Shown piece by piece: positions 63,663 to 64,000 of a DNA stretch of 64,000 nucleotides; the first letter of the stretch is position 1, and each line of letters starts with the position of its first letter. Source of the stretch: Rhizomys pruinosus (lineage: Eukaryota; Chordata; Mammalia; Rodentia; Spalacidae). The stretch is from NCBI GenBank assembly GCA_009823505.1, contig VZQC01013712.1:2696856-2760855 (forward strand), read 5' to 3'. The notes below the pieces were generated by a model. That model saw only the letters and a list, made by a program, of their open reading frames with translations, had not been told where the DNA came from and did not search any database. A program made the position numbers and the translations under genes.

Positions 63663-64000
63663 TGTATTAGTCATTTTTCTGTTGCTGTGATAAAGCACCA
63701 CGATCAAGGAACTTATAAAAGGAAGAGTTTATTTGAGCTTACAATTGACGGTTCGAGGGAATTAGAGTCCATTGTGGCAGGAAGTGCGGTGGCTGGATCT
63801 GGAGCAGCAAACCGAGGGTCACATCTCTCCAAGAGCACAGGAAACAGAGAGAGCAACTGTAGACCACAGAGGCTTGTTAAAACTCACTAAGCCTGCCCAC
63901 AGTGACACACTTCCCCCAGCATGGCCACACCTTCTAAGACCTCCAAAAACAGCGCCACCAACTGGAGACAAATGTCTGAATACTTACAGCCTATGGGGGA
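63663..64000 (-). mobile_element. MT LTR, antisense, cut by window end
   Basis: Starts 'tgtattagtcatttttctgt' and runs through the MT order to 'cttacagcctatggggga' at the window end; about 25 bases are missing. The left duplication candidate is the 5 bases 'acatc' at 63658-63662. Whether it is solo or part of a provirus cannot be seen. Confidence 0.9.

Overview
This is nuclear DNA from a rodent, most likely a muroid. It carries B1 (7SL-derived) SINEs, B2/B3-type tRNA-derived SINEs with the usual 'ctggagagatgg' head, an ID/tRNA-like SINE, MT-type ERVL-MaLR elements and several L1 lineages of different age. The B2 body differs visibly from the mouse consensus I know, so a muroid outside Mus is plausible; I cannot name the species. 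I see no host protein-coding exon, tRNA, rRNA or CRISPR. The window is gene-poor and built almost entirely of nested transposons.

Layout. 1-12,080: an MT provirus (5' end cut by the window) sits in an older L1 (L1-A), which is also split by a nearly full-length younger L1 (L1-B, 3226-9045, 14-bp target-site duplication) and a 67-bp tRNA-type SINE. 12,110-15,340: an antisense L1 (L1-C) carrying a B1, a solo MT LTR and a B2. 15,190-15,790: a large inverted repeat. 15,850-20,985: single-copy-looking DNA with scattered SINEs and L1 3' ends. 20,985-25,030: an old antisense L1 full of SINEs. 25,030-31,435: mostly unannotatable DNA with B1/B2/B3 copies and an Lx-like L1 3'UTR. 31,440-33,095: fossil L1 ORF2. 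33,960-38,490: LTR-like repeats, an L1 with its 5'UTR joined directly to the 3' third of ORF2 (L1-D), and a solo ERVL-like LTR. 39,600-57,170: a fossil L1 holding an older rodent L1 (L1-E, 16-bp duplication), which holds a younger 5'-truncated L1 (L1-F, 10-bp duplication) with an uninterrupted 1277-codon ORF2, and a complete antisense MT provirus (5-bp duplication). 57,200-59,500: two MaLR LTRs, a 195-bp L1 tail and single-copy-looking DNA. 59,490-64,000: the 5' end of another L1 (L1-H), about 830 bp of unidentified DNA, then about 23 head-to-tail units of about 103 bp leading straight into an L1 5'UTR (L1-I), broken by an MT LTR that runs off the window.

How the parts relate. The only long intact reading frame is the L1-F ORF2 (endonuclease, reverse transcriptase, Cys-rich C terminus). 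Its own ORF1 is frameshifted twice and it has no promoter, so it is not an autonomous element. The L1s show at least three unrelated 5'UTR types on related ORFs, which points to promoter replacement. The 103-bp array looks like an unusually long promoter-monomer array. These are the most interesting features of the window.
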